A stretch of 46,473 nt of DNA from Phycisphaerae bacterium (GTDB lineage: Bacteria; Planctomycetota; Phycisphaerae; UBA1845; UTPLA1). A program made the translations under genes and the position numbers. Below are positions 17,522 to 26,041 of the stretch, piece after piece. The stretch spans positions 1 through 46,473 of the forward strand of contig JAUVGW010000003.1 in NCBI GenBank assembly GCA_030593565.1, given 5' to 3'. The notes under the pieces were generated by a model. It did no database searches. It was not told the origin of the DNA and saw only the letters and a list, made by a program, of their open reading frames with translations. Numbering within the stretch: position 1 is the stretch's first letter; every line of letters begins with the position of its first letter.

Positions 17522-17543
17522 GCCCCCGACCTTGGTCGGGGGG
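17522..17543. promoter_or_regulatory. Hairpin upstream of the oxidoreductase
   Basis: CCCCCGACC pairs with GGTCGGGGG around a TT loop, followed by TCTT. It could be a weak terminator or a leader hairpin; no known riboswitch was recognised. Confidence 0.4.
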
Positions 17544-17587
17544 TCTTGTACTTACCTACTGAAATGACGCACGCCCAGGAGACGTTC

Positions 17588-18592
17588 ATGCCATCCGCGA
17601 GACTTGCTTTTGTCGGACCATCGCGCGAGGTGTCGCCGTGGCTGCTTCGGTCCATTGCGCGGATCGGCATTTTCGAGGCCATATGCGAAGATCACGCCGA
17701 GGAGAGTGCCGCCCAACACCACGCACGGTGGGCATTCACGGATCTGGCATCGCTCCTCCGCGAGGCTGAGCCGGACGGGGTGATCCTCCATCAGCCCCTC
17801 GAAGACCGTACCAAGATGTTGAAGGAATGCCTGGCCGCCGGCGCGGGCGTGCTCGTCACGGGCGCTCCGGGAACAGCCGCAACGTGCAAGCGGCTGGCCT
17901 CGTTCTCGAAGCTTTCCGGTCGGTTCATCCTGGCTGCGCCGCCTTTGCGGTTTGCGCCGGCGATGATGTTGGCGAAACGGCTGGTCGAGTCGGGCAAATT
18001 CGGCGTCCCCCTGTCAATGACCCTGCACTCGTCGCGACGCGGATCGCCCCGGCTGGGCACGCGAGATAACGCGGTCGTCGCACATGATCAGATGTTCGAG
18101 GCGGTTGACGTCGTTCACCAGCTTATCGGTCCCATTCACCAAGTTTACGCAGTGGCTCACGCCGACGGTGCCCTGGTCGCCAGCATGATGACCACGCCCG
18201 GCGTGCCCGTTTCCCTGGTGCTGCACGCCAGCGGCCCCCCAGAGGCCGTGGGCGTTGAAATCGTGCTGCGGGCCGCTGACGGAACGACACTCCGTATCGA
18301 CCGCAATCTCCAGTTGCTCAGTGGCAATGGCTCGCGGGTGGATGCCGCGCACCGTGTCGCGATGGCGACAGTCGATCCGGCCCTGGAGCTGGGCTACGAA
18401 GGTCTGATCGCCGAATTCGGGAGGCATTTGCTGGCCGGTCACCGCGGGGCCGGCTTGATCGGGCAGGTCGCGTCTGTGGTCGCGGCCACGGAAGCCGTTT
18501 TCGCCAGCGCGGCCCGGCAACGGGCAGTGACGCCCAGGGGGGCGGGCCTCGGCCGGGGATCCCGCGAATTGGCCGACCGTTCCACTCAATAG
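17588..18592 (+). CDS. Gfo/Idh/MocA-like oxidoreductase
   Basis: A 335-aa protein with the layout of Gfo/Idh/MocA dehydrogenases. It has an N-terminal nucleotide-binding half (LAFVGPSREV, FTDLASLLREAEPDGVILHQPLED, AGAGVLVTGAPGTAATCKRL) and a C-terminal alpha/beta half (VESGKFGVPLSMTLHSSRRGS, AVDVVHQLIGPIHQVYA). The GxGxxG loop is replaced by GPSREV and the EKP motif by TGAPG, so cofactor binding is uncertain and the protein may be a divergent or inactive member. The start is placed at the ATG at 17588, with AGGAG 6 nt upstream. The substrate is unknown. Confidence 0.72.
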   Translation: MPSARLAFVGPSREVSPWLLRSIARIGIFEAICEDHAEESAAQHHARWAFTDLASLLREAEPDGVILHQPLEDRTKMLKECLAAGAGVLVTGAPGTAATCKRLASFSKLSGRFILAAPPLRFAPAMMLAKRLVESGKFGVPLSMTLHSSRRGSPRLGTRDNAVVAHDQMFEAVDVVHQLIGPIHQVYAVAHADGALVASMMTTPGVPVSLVLHASGPPEAVGVEIVLRAADGTTLRIDRNLQLLSGNGSRVDAAHRVAMATVDPALELGYEGLIAEFGRHLLAGHRGAGLIGQVASVVAATEAVFASAARQRAVTPRGAGLGRGSRELADRSTQ

Positions 18593-18734
18593 GCTGCACC
18601 AGGCCTAGGATCGCGCCGTTTCCACCGAGATTGCGTCGGTGGGCTGCCGCAGACCGGTGATGGCCGACTTGGCAACCGAGGGGTTCATTCCAATCGTAGC
18701 GGCCGACGCCCCTGTCGGCCGAGAGCGGTTGGAT

Positions 18735-18810
18735 GCCCCATCCTTTCTGAAAGAAAGGGTGGGAAGCTGCCGTGCAGCGGATTCCCACCCTTTGCTTCGC
18801 AAAGGATGGA
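18735..18810. repeat. TTTCTGAAAGAAAGGGTGG repeat, copy 2, with inverted end
   Basis: CCATCCTTTCTGAAAGAAAG at the left is answered by CTTTGCTTCGCAAAGGATGG at the right, and CCCACCCTTT pairs with AAAGGGTGGG, making a long imperfect palindrome. The left half also occurs at 16668-16694. Confidence 0.72.
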
Positions 18811-18820
18811 GCACCCACTC

Positions 18821-18855
18821 AGGAAGACCGGCTCGAGACGAGCCGGCTCGCTGGG
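18821..18855. repeat. Dispersed palindromic repeat (AGCCGGCTCG type), copy 2
   Basis: Same 35-bp unit as 229-263 with one difference (GCTC for ACTC). Confidence 0.8.
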
Positions 18856-18899
18856 CCAGCGGGACGCACACTCGCCGGCAACGATTCCAGAAATTGGGG

Positions 18900-18927
18900 T
18901 TGACGGAGGATGTGATCTTTGTAATAT
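18900..18927 (+). promoter_or_regulatory. Sigma-70-type promoter of rplM-rpsI
   Basis: TTGACG at 18900-18905 and TAATAT at 18922-18927 are separated by 16 nt, close to the housekeeping consensus. It lies about 50 bp upstream of the rplM ATG, as expected for a ribosomal protein operon. Confidence 0.7.
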
Positions 18928-18979
18928 GTGGTGTTCTGGTGTTTCGACGAGTGGATATATAAGGTCTCGGATTCGAACA

Positions 18980-19432
18980 ATGTCATTCGCAACCGACAAG
19001 TGTTATCAAGCCAAGACAGGCGAGGTCGACCGTAAGTGGTTTAGCGTGGATGCCAACGGCAAGATCCTCGGCCGCCTCGCAACGAAGTTGGCCACGGTCC
19101 TGATGGGCAAACATAAACCGACGTACACCCCACACGTCGATACCGGCGATTTCGTCGTCGTGACCAACGCGGAGAAGATTCGCGTCACAGGTCGCAAGGC
19201 GGAGCGCATGGAGTACGCATCCTATTCGTACTATCCGGGCGGCCGAAGGGTGAGGACCTTCGCGGAGTTATCCGAGAAGCACCCGGACCGCATCATCAAG
19301 TTTGCGGTGCGTCGGATGCTGCCGAAAAACGCAATGGGGCGAAGGCTCCTGACCAAGCTGAAGGTCTATCGCGGAAACGAACACCCGCACCAGGCCCAGC
19401 AATGCGAGCCGCTCGACTTGGAAAAGATCTAG
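18980..19432 (+). CDS. rplM: 50S ribosomal protein L13
   Basis: A 150-aa L13, the normal length. Conserved segments: WFSVDANGKILGRLATKLATVLMGKHKPTY, DTGDFVVVTNAEKIRVTGRK and IIKFAVRRMLPKNAMGRRLLTKLKVYRGNEHPHQAQQ. The ATG at 18980 was chosen because it begins the conserved protein and lies behind the predicted promoter; the ORF-track start at 18806 runs through repeats. It is followed after 191 bp by rpsI, the usual partner, though the gap is longer than typical and contains a palindrome. Confidence 0.97.
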   Translation: MSFATDKCYQAKTGEVDRKWFSVDANGKILGRLATKLATVLMGKHKPTYTPHVDTGDFVVVTNAEKIRVTGRKAERMEYASYSYYPGGRRVRTFAELSEKHPDRIIKFAVRRMLPKNAMGRRLLTKLKVYRGNEHPHQAQQCEPLDLEKI

Positions 19433-19526
19433 CTCCGCGCGGAAATCGGTGAGCTTTGATCCAGTGAATCGGGCACGACCGCATTCATGCGGATGTGTCT
19501 TGAGTTTGAGGCGATTCAAAAAAACC

Positions 19527-19583
19527 GCTGTGGCACCGCCGCCAAAGGCCGTGACGTCACAGGCTTTGGCGCCTGTGGCACAA
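19527..19583. repeat. Palindrome between rplM and rpsI
   Basis: GTGGCACCGCCGCCAAAGGC pairs imperfectly with GCTTTGGCGCCTGTGGCAC around TGACGTCA. The GGTGCCAC motif is shared with the repeats near 403-473 and 30017-30062. It lies inside the rplM-rpsI operon and could affect read-through or mRNA stability. Confidence 0.6.
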
Positions 19584-19623
19584 GTTCTGATAGGATGCCT
19601 GAATAGCCAGGGAGTCTTCGACC

Positions 19624-20268
19624 GTGCCAGACCAACCGCCGACGCCGGACACACCGGCCCCAGAAACGACGAACGACGCAGCACCCACAGTGCCGGCCCA
19701 GGACACGCAGCCGCCCGCTGACCAAACGGCGCCTCCGCCAAAGGCCGACGTGACGCCGGAACCGGTTGCTTCGCCGCCGCCCGCGCCTGTCGAGGTCGAA
19801 GCCGCGCCAGCCACACCTGTCGATGTCGGGACGCCGCCGACGCCCGCCGTTCAACCCATTGATGAGTTGCTTGCCAAGGGCGGCGGCTACTTCTGGGGCA
19901 CCGGCCGGCGCAAGGCTGCGGTCGCACGGGTCCGCATCCGTCTCGGTACGGGCAAGTTCCTCATCCAAAAGCGCGAGATCGACGACTACTTCTTCGATGT
20001 TCGGCACCGCATGGATATCGTCGCCCCCTTGAAGACCACGACCACATTAGGCAAGTACGACATCTTCATCAACGTCCATGGTGGAGGTCAAACAGGCCAG
20101 GCTGGGGCGATTGTGCTTGGTGTTGCGCGAGCCCTCCTGAAGGCCGATCCCGCCTTGGAGCCCTCACTGAGAGACGGCAACTACCTCACACGCGACGCCC
20201 GCAAGGTCGAACGGAAGAAGTACGGCCAGCGCGGAGCCCGCAGACGATTCCAGTTCTCGAAGCGCTAA
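19624..20268 (+). CDS. rpsI: 30S ribosomal protein S9 with N-terminal extension
   Basis: The C-terminal ~127 residues are a complete S9: YFWGTGRRKAAVARVRIRLGTG, KREIDDYFFDVRHRMDIVAPL, NVHGGGQTGQAGAIVLGVARALL and the basic tail KKYGQRGARRRFQFSKR. Before it lies an unusual extension of about 87 residues rich in Pro, Ala, Thr and acidic residues, without aromatic residues, probably disordered. The GTG at 19624 has AGGGAG about 10 nt upstream, and no ATG lies in frame between it and the S9 core, so the extension is likely translated. A TTG near 19867 is the only alternative start close to the core and has no clear ribosome-binding site. Confidence 0.93.
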   Translation: MPDQPPTPDTPAPETTNDAAPTVPAQDTQPPADQTAPPPKADVTPEPVASPPPAPVEVEAAPATPVDVGTPPTPAVQPIDELLAKGGGYFWGTGRRKAAVARVRIRLGTGKFLIQKREIDDYFFDVRHRMDIVAPLKTTTTLGKYDIFINVHGGGQTGQAGAIVLGVARALLKADPALEPSLRDGNYLTRDARKVERKKYGQRGARRRFQFSKR

Positions 20269-20403
20269 TATCACGGTCACCCCTTCATCGGTGTGAGCAA
20301 CTCGATTCTGATTCGGGGGATGGAACGGTCTGGTGCAGCCACGCGGTACCGGGCACCCACCACGGCCAAGCTTCGTACGTGTTTTGAGCGGGTTATTTCC
20401 AAA

Positions 20404-20478
20404 CGTAGCGGCCGACGCCCCTGTCGGCCGGCGGAGACCGTTGGGCTTCAACGTCCGACACGGGGGTCGGACGCTACG
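20404..20478. repeat. GTAGCGGCCGA-type palindrome between rpsI and cpaE
   Basis: CGTAGCGGCCGACGCCCCTG and TCGGCC at the left pair with GTCCGACACGGGGGTCGG and ACGCTACG at the right. It lies between two convergent genes and could form a terminator-like stem for either. Confidence 0.8.
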
Positions 20479-20551
20479 GTTGCCCTGAATCTGCTCTAAC
20501 CCATGCCACCTCCGACCACCAATCACGGCCAAGCGTCTCAGTGTAATCCGG

Positions 20552-21817
20552 TCAGACTTGTGGTTCTGTTACGAGTTCGCTGGCGCCGGCGTTTTTTGCG
20601 GGGGCCGCCTCGGCAACATCGCTCTCGGCGCCTTTCCCGAACAGCTTGCCGAACAGGCCGCTGCGTTTGGCTTCCTCGGCCGCCAGCTTGTCTGGGCAGT
20701 GGATCTTCATGGCGAGATGTCGGATTTCCTGCCGCACCTTACCCTTGCCATACTCGACGCTCAGCGGCTGTCCGATGTTGATGCTCGAGCTGACCGATTT
20801 CCAGTCGTCTGAAATCGTGGCGAACAACTTGCGGTTCAGGATCGTCTCGACCTGATCAACCTCGAGGTGAGCGGATTCCCGTCCGACGCGGTTGCAGATG
20901 AACGAGATTCTTTCGGGGTTGAATCCCTGAACGCTCAACTCCTGCACCATCCGGTCCGTGTTCCGAACGCTGGTCACCAACAACTGGAGCACGAGGAAGT
21001 TGAAGTCGGCCGCGTCGAGCACGCTACGACCGCCCGGATCGTGCCGCGTCGGGCCGTCCACCACGACATGCGAGCACATCTCCTGAAGGCTGCTCAGCAC
21101 GTTCGCGCAATGTGCGGCCGTAATCAGTTCGGCCTGCGCGAAGGAATGTGGCCGACGCAGGACGTAGAGTCCCGAGTTATGCTTGATCAGCGCCTTCAGG
21201 ATCATCTGCGGATCGAGCTGTTCCTGCGTCGTGCAAAGGTCCGCTACCGTGAACTGCCCGTGCACATCCAACAAGGTCGCCACATGACCAAACCGAAAAT
21301 CTAAATCCACCAACACCACTTTCTGGTCCGGTCCCACCAAGTCGGCCAGTTCGACCGCCAGGTTGGTCGCAATCGTCGTGCAGCCCACGCCGCCCGCGCT
21401 GCCCATGACGGAAATCAGCTTGCCGGGCTCCTTGGTCGACGGCTGTGACTCGCTGAGTCGACTAATCGCCTGTTCCAACTCCTCAACGTCCAGCGGCTTG
21501 ACGAGGAACTCCTTAAATCCCGCGCGCATCGCCCTCAAGACGACGTCGCCGTCGGTCTGGGCGCTCAGCGCGAAGACCGGCACGTCCTGGCCACCTTCCC
21601 TCAGTTGCTTCAGGCATTCGATGACGACGGCGGGATTAGGATCGAGGTCCGCGATGATGACGTCGGCGGGGAATTGGGTGACGGCATGGGGCAGGAGGCT
21701 GGGTTCATCGAGTTCCGCCGCGATGCGGAGTTGTTCCAGCGATGTGATGGCCTTGCGCAGGGCGGGCGCTTCGGATTCGTTGGCGGTAAACAGTATTGTC
21801 CGGATCGTTCGCGCCAT
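20552..21817 (-). CDS. cpaE: CpaE/TadZ-like pilus localisation ATPase
   Basis: A 421-aa protein in the CpaE/TadZ layout: an N-terminal receiver-like domain (about 5-120; DVIIADLDP, FLVKPLDVEELEQAI) and a C-terminal MinD/ParA-like ATPase. The deviant Walker A segment reads GSAGGVGCTTIATNLA (about 139-154), in which both lysines of the usual KGGxGKT are replaced. VVLVDLDFRFGHVA and HVVVDGPTRHD follow. CpaE/TadZ places the Tad machinery at the cell pole or other site. It is the last gene of the Tad cluster. The ATG at 21817 is preferred to the TTG at 21865. Confidence 0.9.
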   Translation of the reverse strand: MARTIRTILFTANESEAPALRKAITSLEQLRIAAELDEPSLLPHAVTQFPADVIIADLDPNPAVVIECLKQLREGGQDVPVFALSAQTDGDVVLRAMRAGFKEFLVKPLDVEELEQAISRLSESQPSTKEPGKLISVMGSAGGVGCTTIATNLAVELADLVGPDQKVVLVDLDFRFGHVATLLDVHGQFTVADLCTTQEQLDPQMILKALIKHNSGLYVLRRPHSFAQAELITAAHCANVLSSLQEMCSHVVVDGPTRHDPGGRSVLDAADFNFLVLQLLVTSVRNTDRMVQELSVQGFNPERISFICNRVGRESAHLEVDQVETILNRKLFATISDDWKSVSSSINIGQPLSVEYGKGKVRQEIRHLAMKIHCPDKLAAEEAKRSGLFGKLFGKGAESDVAEAAPAKNAGASELVTEPQV

Positions 21818-21949
21818 GGCTGCCGTACACAGTGATGTCGCCGAGGGTCCGATACTGTGAGCCAATGCGGCACACAGCCTTCCCTCGCCAACCTCATATC
21901 GGCCGCCGCGACCGGCCGCTTAAGCCGGCCGCGGCAACCGAAATCGAGG

Positions 21950-23947
21950 CTACTGGATCAATCGGACCGGGCGACAAGTACCCAACGTCTCGAAAATCTC
22001 CAGCAACTGCGTAACGTACATGGGACGCCCGCCATTCTCGGGATCGGGCGTATTGTCCGCGAAGAAGTAGTTCTCGGGCATGCTGGCGATGTCGACGCAC
22101 AGGTCTTCGTTGACGTCTCCGCCCACGCCGATCGTGTAGATCGTCATGCCGAGTGACTTCGCCACATCCGCGCTGTCTTCCGCCCACAAGACGGCGGCAG
22201 GATCGTTGTTGCCGACGTAATTGTTGTTCTCGTCGGTGTTCGGCTTGCCGTCCGTCAGCATGATGACGACTTTGGCGGCAAGGTGTCGGGCCCGGTCGTG
22301 CGGCACTGGATCGCCGTCGTTATAGGCCCCATATTCGCCATTGGACAGCTCATGGATGGCCTCCTGAAGACCGGCGCCGATATTGGTGTACACCGTGTAG
22401 TGCCCTGCCTGATAGCCGCCCAGCGCATCGGGGATGTTCTGCAACGCCGCTGCGAGCAGTTCCGGCGAATCCGGAACCGTCAGGTCCCAACCATGCCGGC
22501 CATATTGCGCGAACAGCTCGAGCGAAACGTGGTCCTGCGTGTCCAGCGCGATAACCGTATCGATCATCGTCTGCACGGCGTCTTTGACCGATTGCAGCGG
22601 TTCCTCGGGCGTGTTCGCCAGTTCCGGCGTCTGGTCGTGCGTGGGCTTCTTCTCCAGCACGTAGTTGGCGGCCGTCTTCAGCCCATACCGATACTGGAAG
22701 TTGGCGTCGGTCGTTCGCATTTGCGACGACCCCGCGACGTAATTGATGTAGTCGTCCCAGCTTCCGCTATCGAACGGGTAATCCACGTGCTGCCACAACT
22801 CGTTCGAGTCGACGACGTCGTCGGCATTGCCGGCACCGCCGACAAACTTGGAGTCGCGTACAGTGCCGATCTTCTTCTTGCTCTTCCAGCCAGCGAGGCC
22901 AACCAGGGCTTTCACGCGGTTCAGATATAGGCTCGAATCGCCATCATACTGACCGCTAAGAAGCGCGGAGCGCTCATTGGCCGTATACCCCGACGTCGTG
23001 ATGTTCTCGATCACTTCGGCGTCGGTACACGTGACATAGCGTGGAATGTAGTAAAGACCGACATCACCGACGGGCGAATAACTCCCGAGGACGATTTCGT
23101 CGCCCCAGCCCGTCATCCAGCCCCAGCGCGGCCCGCCGCCATCCTCATGGGTGACGTGACCCTCTGCACCAGGGGACGGATTGCCACCGGCATTCGCCGG
23201 CGCGCCGGGTCCGGTACCCGCCTGGTCGTTCTCGCTGTACGGCTGGCCGGGCGGAGGCGGGTCCAAGCCGTTACCGACGCCCGCGTTGCCTTTGACTTGC
23301 GGGAACATCAGCCAGATGTCTTCCAGATTGATCTGTACACCTTCGCCGGGGCCCCCGCTCTCCGAGTCAAAATCATCGTAGTGGCGCAACTCGCTGTCGT
23401 CATTCATCGATGCCGACAGGTCGATCACGAGCGAGATATCGCGCGGCGCCAGCATGGCGGTCGCGCTGGCCGAGAAGTTCGCGCCGCTGCTCCCCATCAT
23501 CTTGGCAAACACCAGCGATACCGGCCCGTCCGATACCGTCGCGTCACGCCGCAACGTCACCTCAACGGCATCGTACGGCGTCACATTGGGATGGAACTCG
23601 AATTTCTCCCCATTCAGTGCCGCATGACCGAACACCAGTTCGATGTCCGTGCCTTCGGTATCACTCAGTCCGACGCCGCTCCCCGCCACTTCATTCAAGC
23701 CGGCGAAACGGGCGGCTTCCTGGGCCGCCAGCGTCTGGGGGTCGTCCGCCTCTCCGAGCTGTGACGCGGCCGCCAACGCCGCCGCGTCGGCCGCAGCCTG
23801 AAGCTCATGCTTCGCCCCGTACATCAGGCCTGTGTCAATCGCCAACGCGGCGATCCCAACCCCGACCGCACCGCCGAAGATCGCGCTCTGCACGAGCATC
23901 GATCCGCGTCTGAAGTATCGGCGACGAGTCCAATTGCGCGATTTCAT
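21950..23947 (-). CDS. TadG-like protein with von Willebrand A domain
   Basis: A 665-aa protein. The N-terminus is pilin-like and TadG/TadE-like: a basic start, then SMLVQSAIFGGAVGVGIAAL as a membrane helix, followed by DTGLMYGAKHELQAAADAAALAAA, typical of TadG. A vWA domain begins at residue 172 with the MIDAS motif DLSAS (176-180), and later TNIGAGLQEAI and VVIMLTDGKPNTDEN supply the Thr and Asp positions. An insertion of about 240 residues, rich in Gly/Pro/Asp at first, separates the first MIDAS strand from the rest. The start is supported by GGAGGGTGAAAG. It probably acts as a minor pilin or adhesin of the Tad pilus. Confidence 0.86.
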   Translation of the reverse strand: MKSRNWTRRRYFRRGSMLVQSAIFGGAVGVGIAALAIDTGLMYGAKHELQAAADAAALAAASQLGEADDPQTLAAQEAARFAGLNEVAGSGVGLSDTEGTDIELVFGHAALNGEKFEFHPNVTPYDAVEVTLRRDATVSDGPVSLVFAKMMGSSGANFSASATAMLAPRDISLVIDLSASMNDDSELRHYDDFDSESGGPGEGVQINLEDIWLMFPQVKGNAGVGNGLDPPPPGQPYSENDQAGTGPGAPANAGGNPSPGAEGHVTHEDGGGPRWGWMTGWGDEIVLGSYSPVGDVGLYYIPRYVTCTDAEVIENITTSGYTANERSALLSGQYDGDSSLYLNRVKALVGLAGWKSKKKIGTVRDSKFVGGAGNADDVVDSNELWQHVDYPFDSGSWDDYINYVAGSSQMRTTDANFQYRYGLKTAANYVLEKKPTHDQTPELANTPEEPLQSVKDAVQTMIDTVIALDTQDHVSLELFAQYGRHGWDLTVPDSPELLAAALQNIPDALGGYQAGHYTVYTNIGAGLQEAIHELSNGEYGAYNDGDPVPHDRARHLAAKVVIMLTDGKPNTDENNNYVGNNDPAAVLWAEDSADVAKSLGMTIYTIGVGGDVNEDLCVDIASMPENYFFADNTPDPENGGRPMYVTQLLEIFETLGTCRPVRLIQ

Positions 23948-24076
23948 CTTTCACCCTCCAAACCTTTGCCTATATGCCGGGCGCAATCGCACGATCGGCC
24001 GACACACACGATGTCACTCAAACAGATGCCGCGGCCTCTCAGTCCGGCCGGCAGCTAGGCTGACGGTTGCCTGCCG

Positions 24077-26041
24077 TCAGTTCGATTCCGAAAATCCGGC
24101 GAGACCCCACGGACCGCGCAGGGCAAACTGCGCTGTTGTCCATTCCGCGGACGTCGTCGCGTGTACGTTCACCGGAGCGTGCCGCCGTGGAATGCCGCCC
24201 GTGTCCACCACGGCCCGCGGCTCGCCCTCCAACTTGTGCAGGCCGAACAACTCGACGTCCGTCGGTTCCGTCGACAGCGAACCCGGCGGCGGGGGAACCT
24301 GCTGTGGATCAAGCGGCTCGACCAGTTGCGGCGTCACCAGCACGACCATTTCCGTTTCCGACTTTTCGTAGGAGGTCGAACTGAAGAGCGCCCCCAATAT
24401 CGGAAGATCACCCAAGCCCGGTATTTTCGACGCAATCGCCGTCACGTTCTCGCTCAGGAGCCCCGCGATCGCAAACGTCTGGCCGTTGCCGCACTCGATG
24501 GTCGTCTCAACGCGACGCGTGTTGAAGCTGAACACGGGCAGTCCGCCTACCGTTGCCTGTTGCGGGACGGGCTCGCTCAACTCGCTCATCACGTGCAGAC
24601 GAATCACCTGCCCGCCGAGAATGGTCGGCGTGAACCCGAGCCGCACGCCGAATTCATGGTAGACGATCGAGACGTTACTCGTCCCGCCCGACGACGACAC
24701 CACCGTCATCGGCACTTCGCCGCCTGCCAGGAACGTCGCGGTTTGCCCGCTGTACGCGACGAGATTCGGCTCCGCCAGCGTGCGAGCCAGGCTGTTCTCG
24801 CGCAGCGCGTTGAGGAACATCTGGAATTCCGCACGTGGGAAACCGAACGTCAGGTTCGTCGTCGGACCGTTCCCCAGCGGCGCCATCGAGAATATTTGTT
24901 GCCCGGTCAGAACATTCGCCGCGCCCGTCGTGCCGAAAATCGTCGGGTTGATCTGACCGACGTTATTGGCCATGAAGAAATCTCGCGACCAATCCGACGC
25001 GCCGATCGACCAGTTGATACCGAGCTGCCGGATCGCCTCGCGGTTGACCTCGGCCACGACGACCCGCAGCATCGTTTGCTGTACGCCCGCCACGTCCAAA
25101 TGATTACGCACATCACCGCCTTGCACGAGCGCCGCCAATTCCTCGATCTGGTCAGCCATCGTGCTGTCCGAAACCGAGCCCCTCAAAACGATCGTGCCGT
25201 TCACGCTTCGGAGTTTCACGTCCGACGTCGGCGCAATGCTCTTGATCAACTCGCCCAGTCGGACGAGGTCCAACTCAACCGTCACGTTGAACGCCCGCCG
25301 GTCCTGCCCCATTTGCAGGATGAGCTGAGTCGTTCCCTGACTCAGGCCCGTCAGGATGATCCGCTTCGGAGTCACCACGAGCACATCAACAATGTCGGGA
25401 TCCGCCACTTCCGCACGATCGACCGGCACCTTCAGGTCAATCGTGACGGTACTGTTTTGCACCACGTTGATTCGCCGCGCCTGGTTTTCGTCGACGCTGA
25501 CGGAGGCGATCAACGTGTCTTCAACGGAATCTGGTGGATCAGCCCTCGGCAAATCGCCCTGGGCCTTCGGCTCGTCTGCCGCGCTCGCCAGCAGAAGATC
25601 CGCCACGAGCGCAGCGCCCGCTGCGCGACTGGCAGTGGAGCCTGAATCAAGTCCGGCGACGGGACCCGCCACGGTTTCGCCCGTTGCCTGGGCCGCCCCG
25701 CCGAAGGCCTCACCCCACAGCGCATCGGTTGATGACCAATTGTCGACCGCCAACGAGATCGGCCGATTCGCCTTTGCCGTACGCTCCTCCGAAGGTGCTT
25801 CGGAGGGCGCATCGTCAATAATGCTCAACACCTGGTTGGCCATGACGCGCGCGGCCGGCAGAACCGATGCCGCCAGCGGCCGGCTCTCACCGAGCACGTC
25901 GGCCGCCGTACCGATGCACAACACCGGCACACACAACAAGACGACGAGAACCGCGCACGAAGGTACGCGGTGGCAACGCAACCGCCCCGTCCGTGGGGCA
26001 CGACTGGTAAATACCACAAATCCATCCTTGGCCGAAATCAT
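24077..26041 (-). CDS. cpaC: Tad pilus outer-membrane secretin CpaC/RcpA
   Basis: A 654-aa secretin. After a signal-like N-terminus comes a long Ala/Ser/Pro-rich region (about 50-160), then the pilus-type N-domain (VVQNSTVTIDLKVPVDRAEVADPDIVDVLVV, PKRIILTGLSQGTTQLIL) and a BON-like segment (VNGTIVLRGSVSDSTMADQI). The secretin domain includes LAEPNLVAYSGQTATFLAGGEVP, YHEFGVRLGFTPTILGG, IECGNGQTFAIAGLLSE and PGLGDLPILGALFSST. It forms the outer-membrane channel for the pilus. Its start overlaps the cpaB stop by 4 nt (ATGA), so the two are coupled. The low-complexity spacer is longer than I expect for the family. Confidence 0.94.
   Translation of the reverse strand: MISAKDGFVVFTSRAPRTGRLRCHRVPSCAVLVVLLCVPVLCIGTAADVLGESRPLAASVLPAARVMANQVLSIIDDAPSEAPSEERTAKANRPISLAVDNWSSTDALWGEAFGGAAQATGETVAGPVAGLDSGSTASRAAGAALVADLLLASAADEPKAQGDLPRADPPDSVEDTLIASVSVDENQARRINVVQNSTVTIDLKVPVDRAEVADPDIVDVLVVTPKRIILTGLSQGTTQLILQMGQDRRAFNVTVELDLVRLGELIKSIAPTSDVKLRSVNGTIVLRGSVSDSTMADQIEELAALVQGGDVRNHLDVAGVQQTMLRVVVAEVNREAIRQLGINWSIGASDWSRDFFMANNVGQINPTIFGTTGAANVLTGQQIFSMAPLGNGPTTNLTFGFPRAEFQMFLNALRENSLARTLAEPNLVAYSGQTATFLAGGEVPMTVVSSSGGTSNVSIVYHEFGVRLGFTPTILGGQVIRLHVMSELSEPVPQQATVGGLPVFSFNTRRVETTIECGNGQTFAIAGLLSENVTAIASKIPGLGDLPILGALFSSTSYEKSETEMVVLVTPQLVEPLDPQQVPPPPGSLSTEPTDVELFGLHKLEGEPRAVVDTGGIPRRHAPVNVHATTSAEWTTAQFALRGPWGLAGFSESN

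Larger units (their letters stand above)
18593..18899. other. Repeat-rich intergenic region before rplM
   Basis: No gene is seen. It holds one arm of the GTAGCGGCCGACGCCCCTGT element (about 18697-18725), the CTTTCTGAAAGAAAGGGTGG hairpin block (18735-18810) and the AGCCGGCTCG palindrome (18821-18855). Confidence 0.65.

Noticed and set aside
24161-25645. 494-aa plus-strand ORF opposite cpaC
   Set aside because: Arg/His-rich shadow of the secretin gene.
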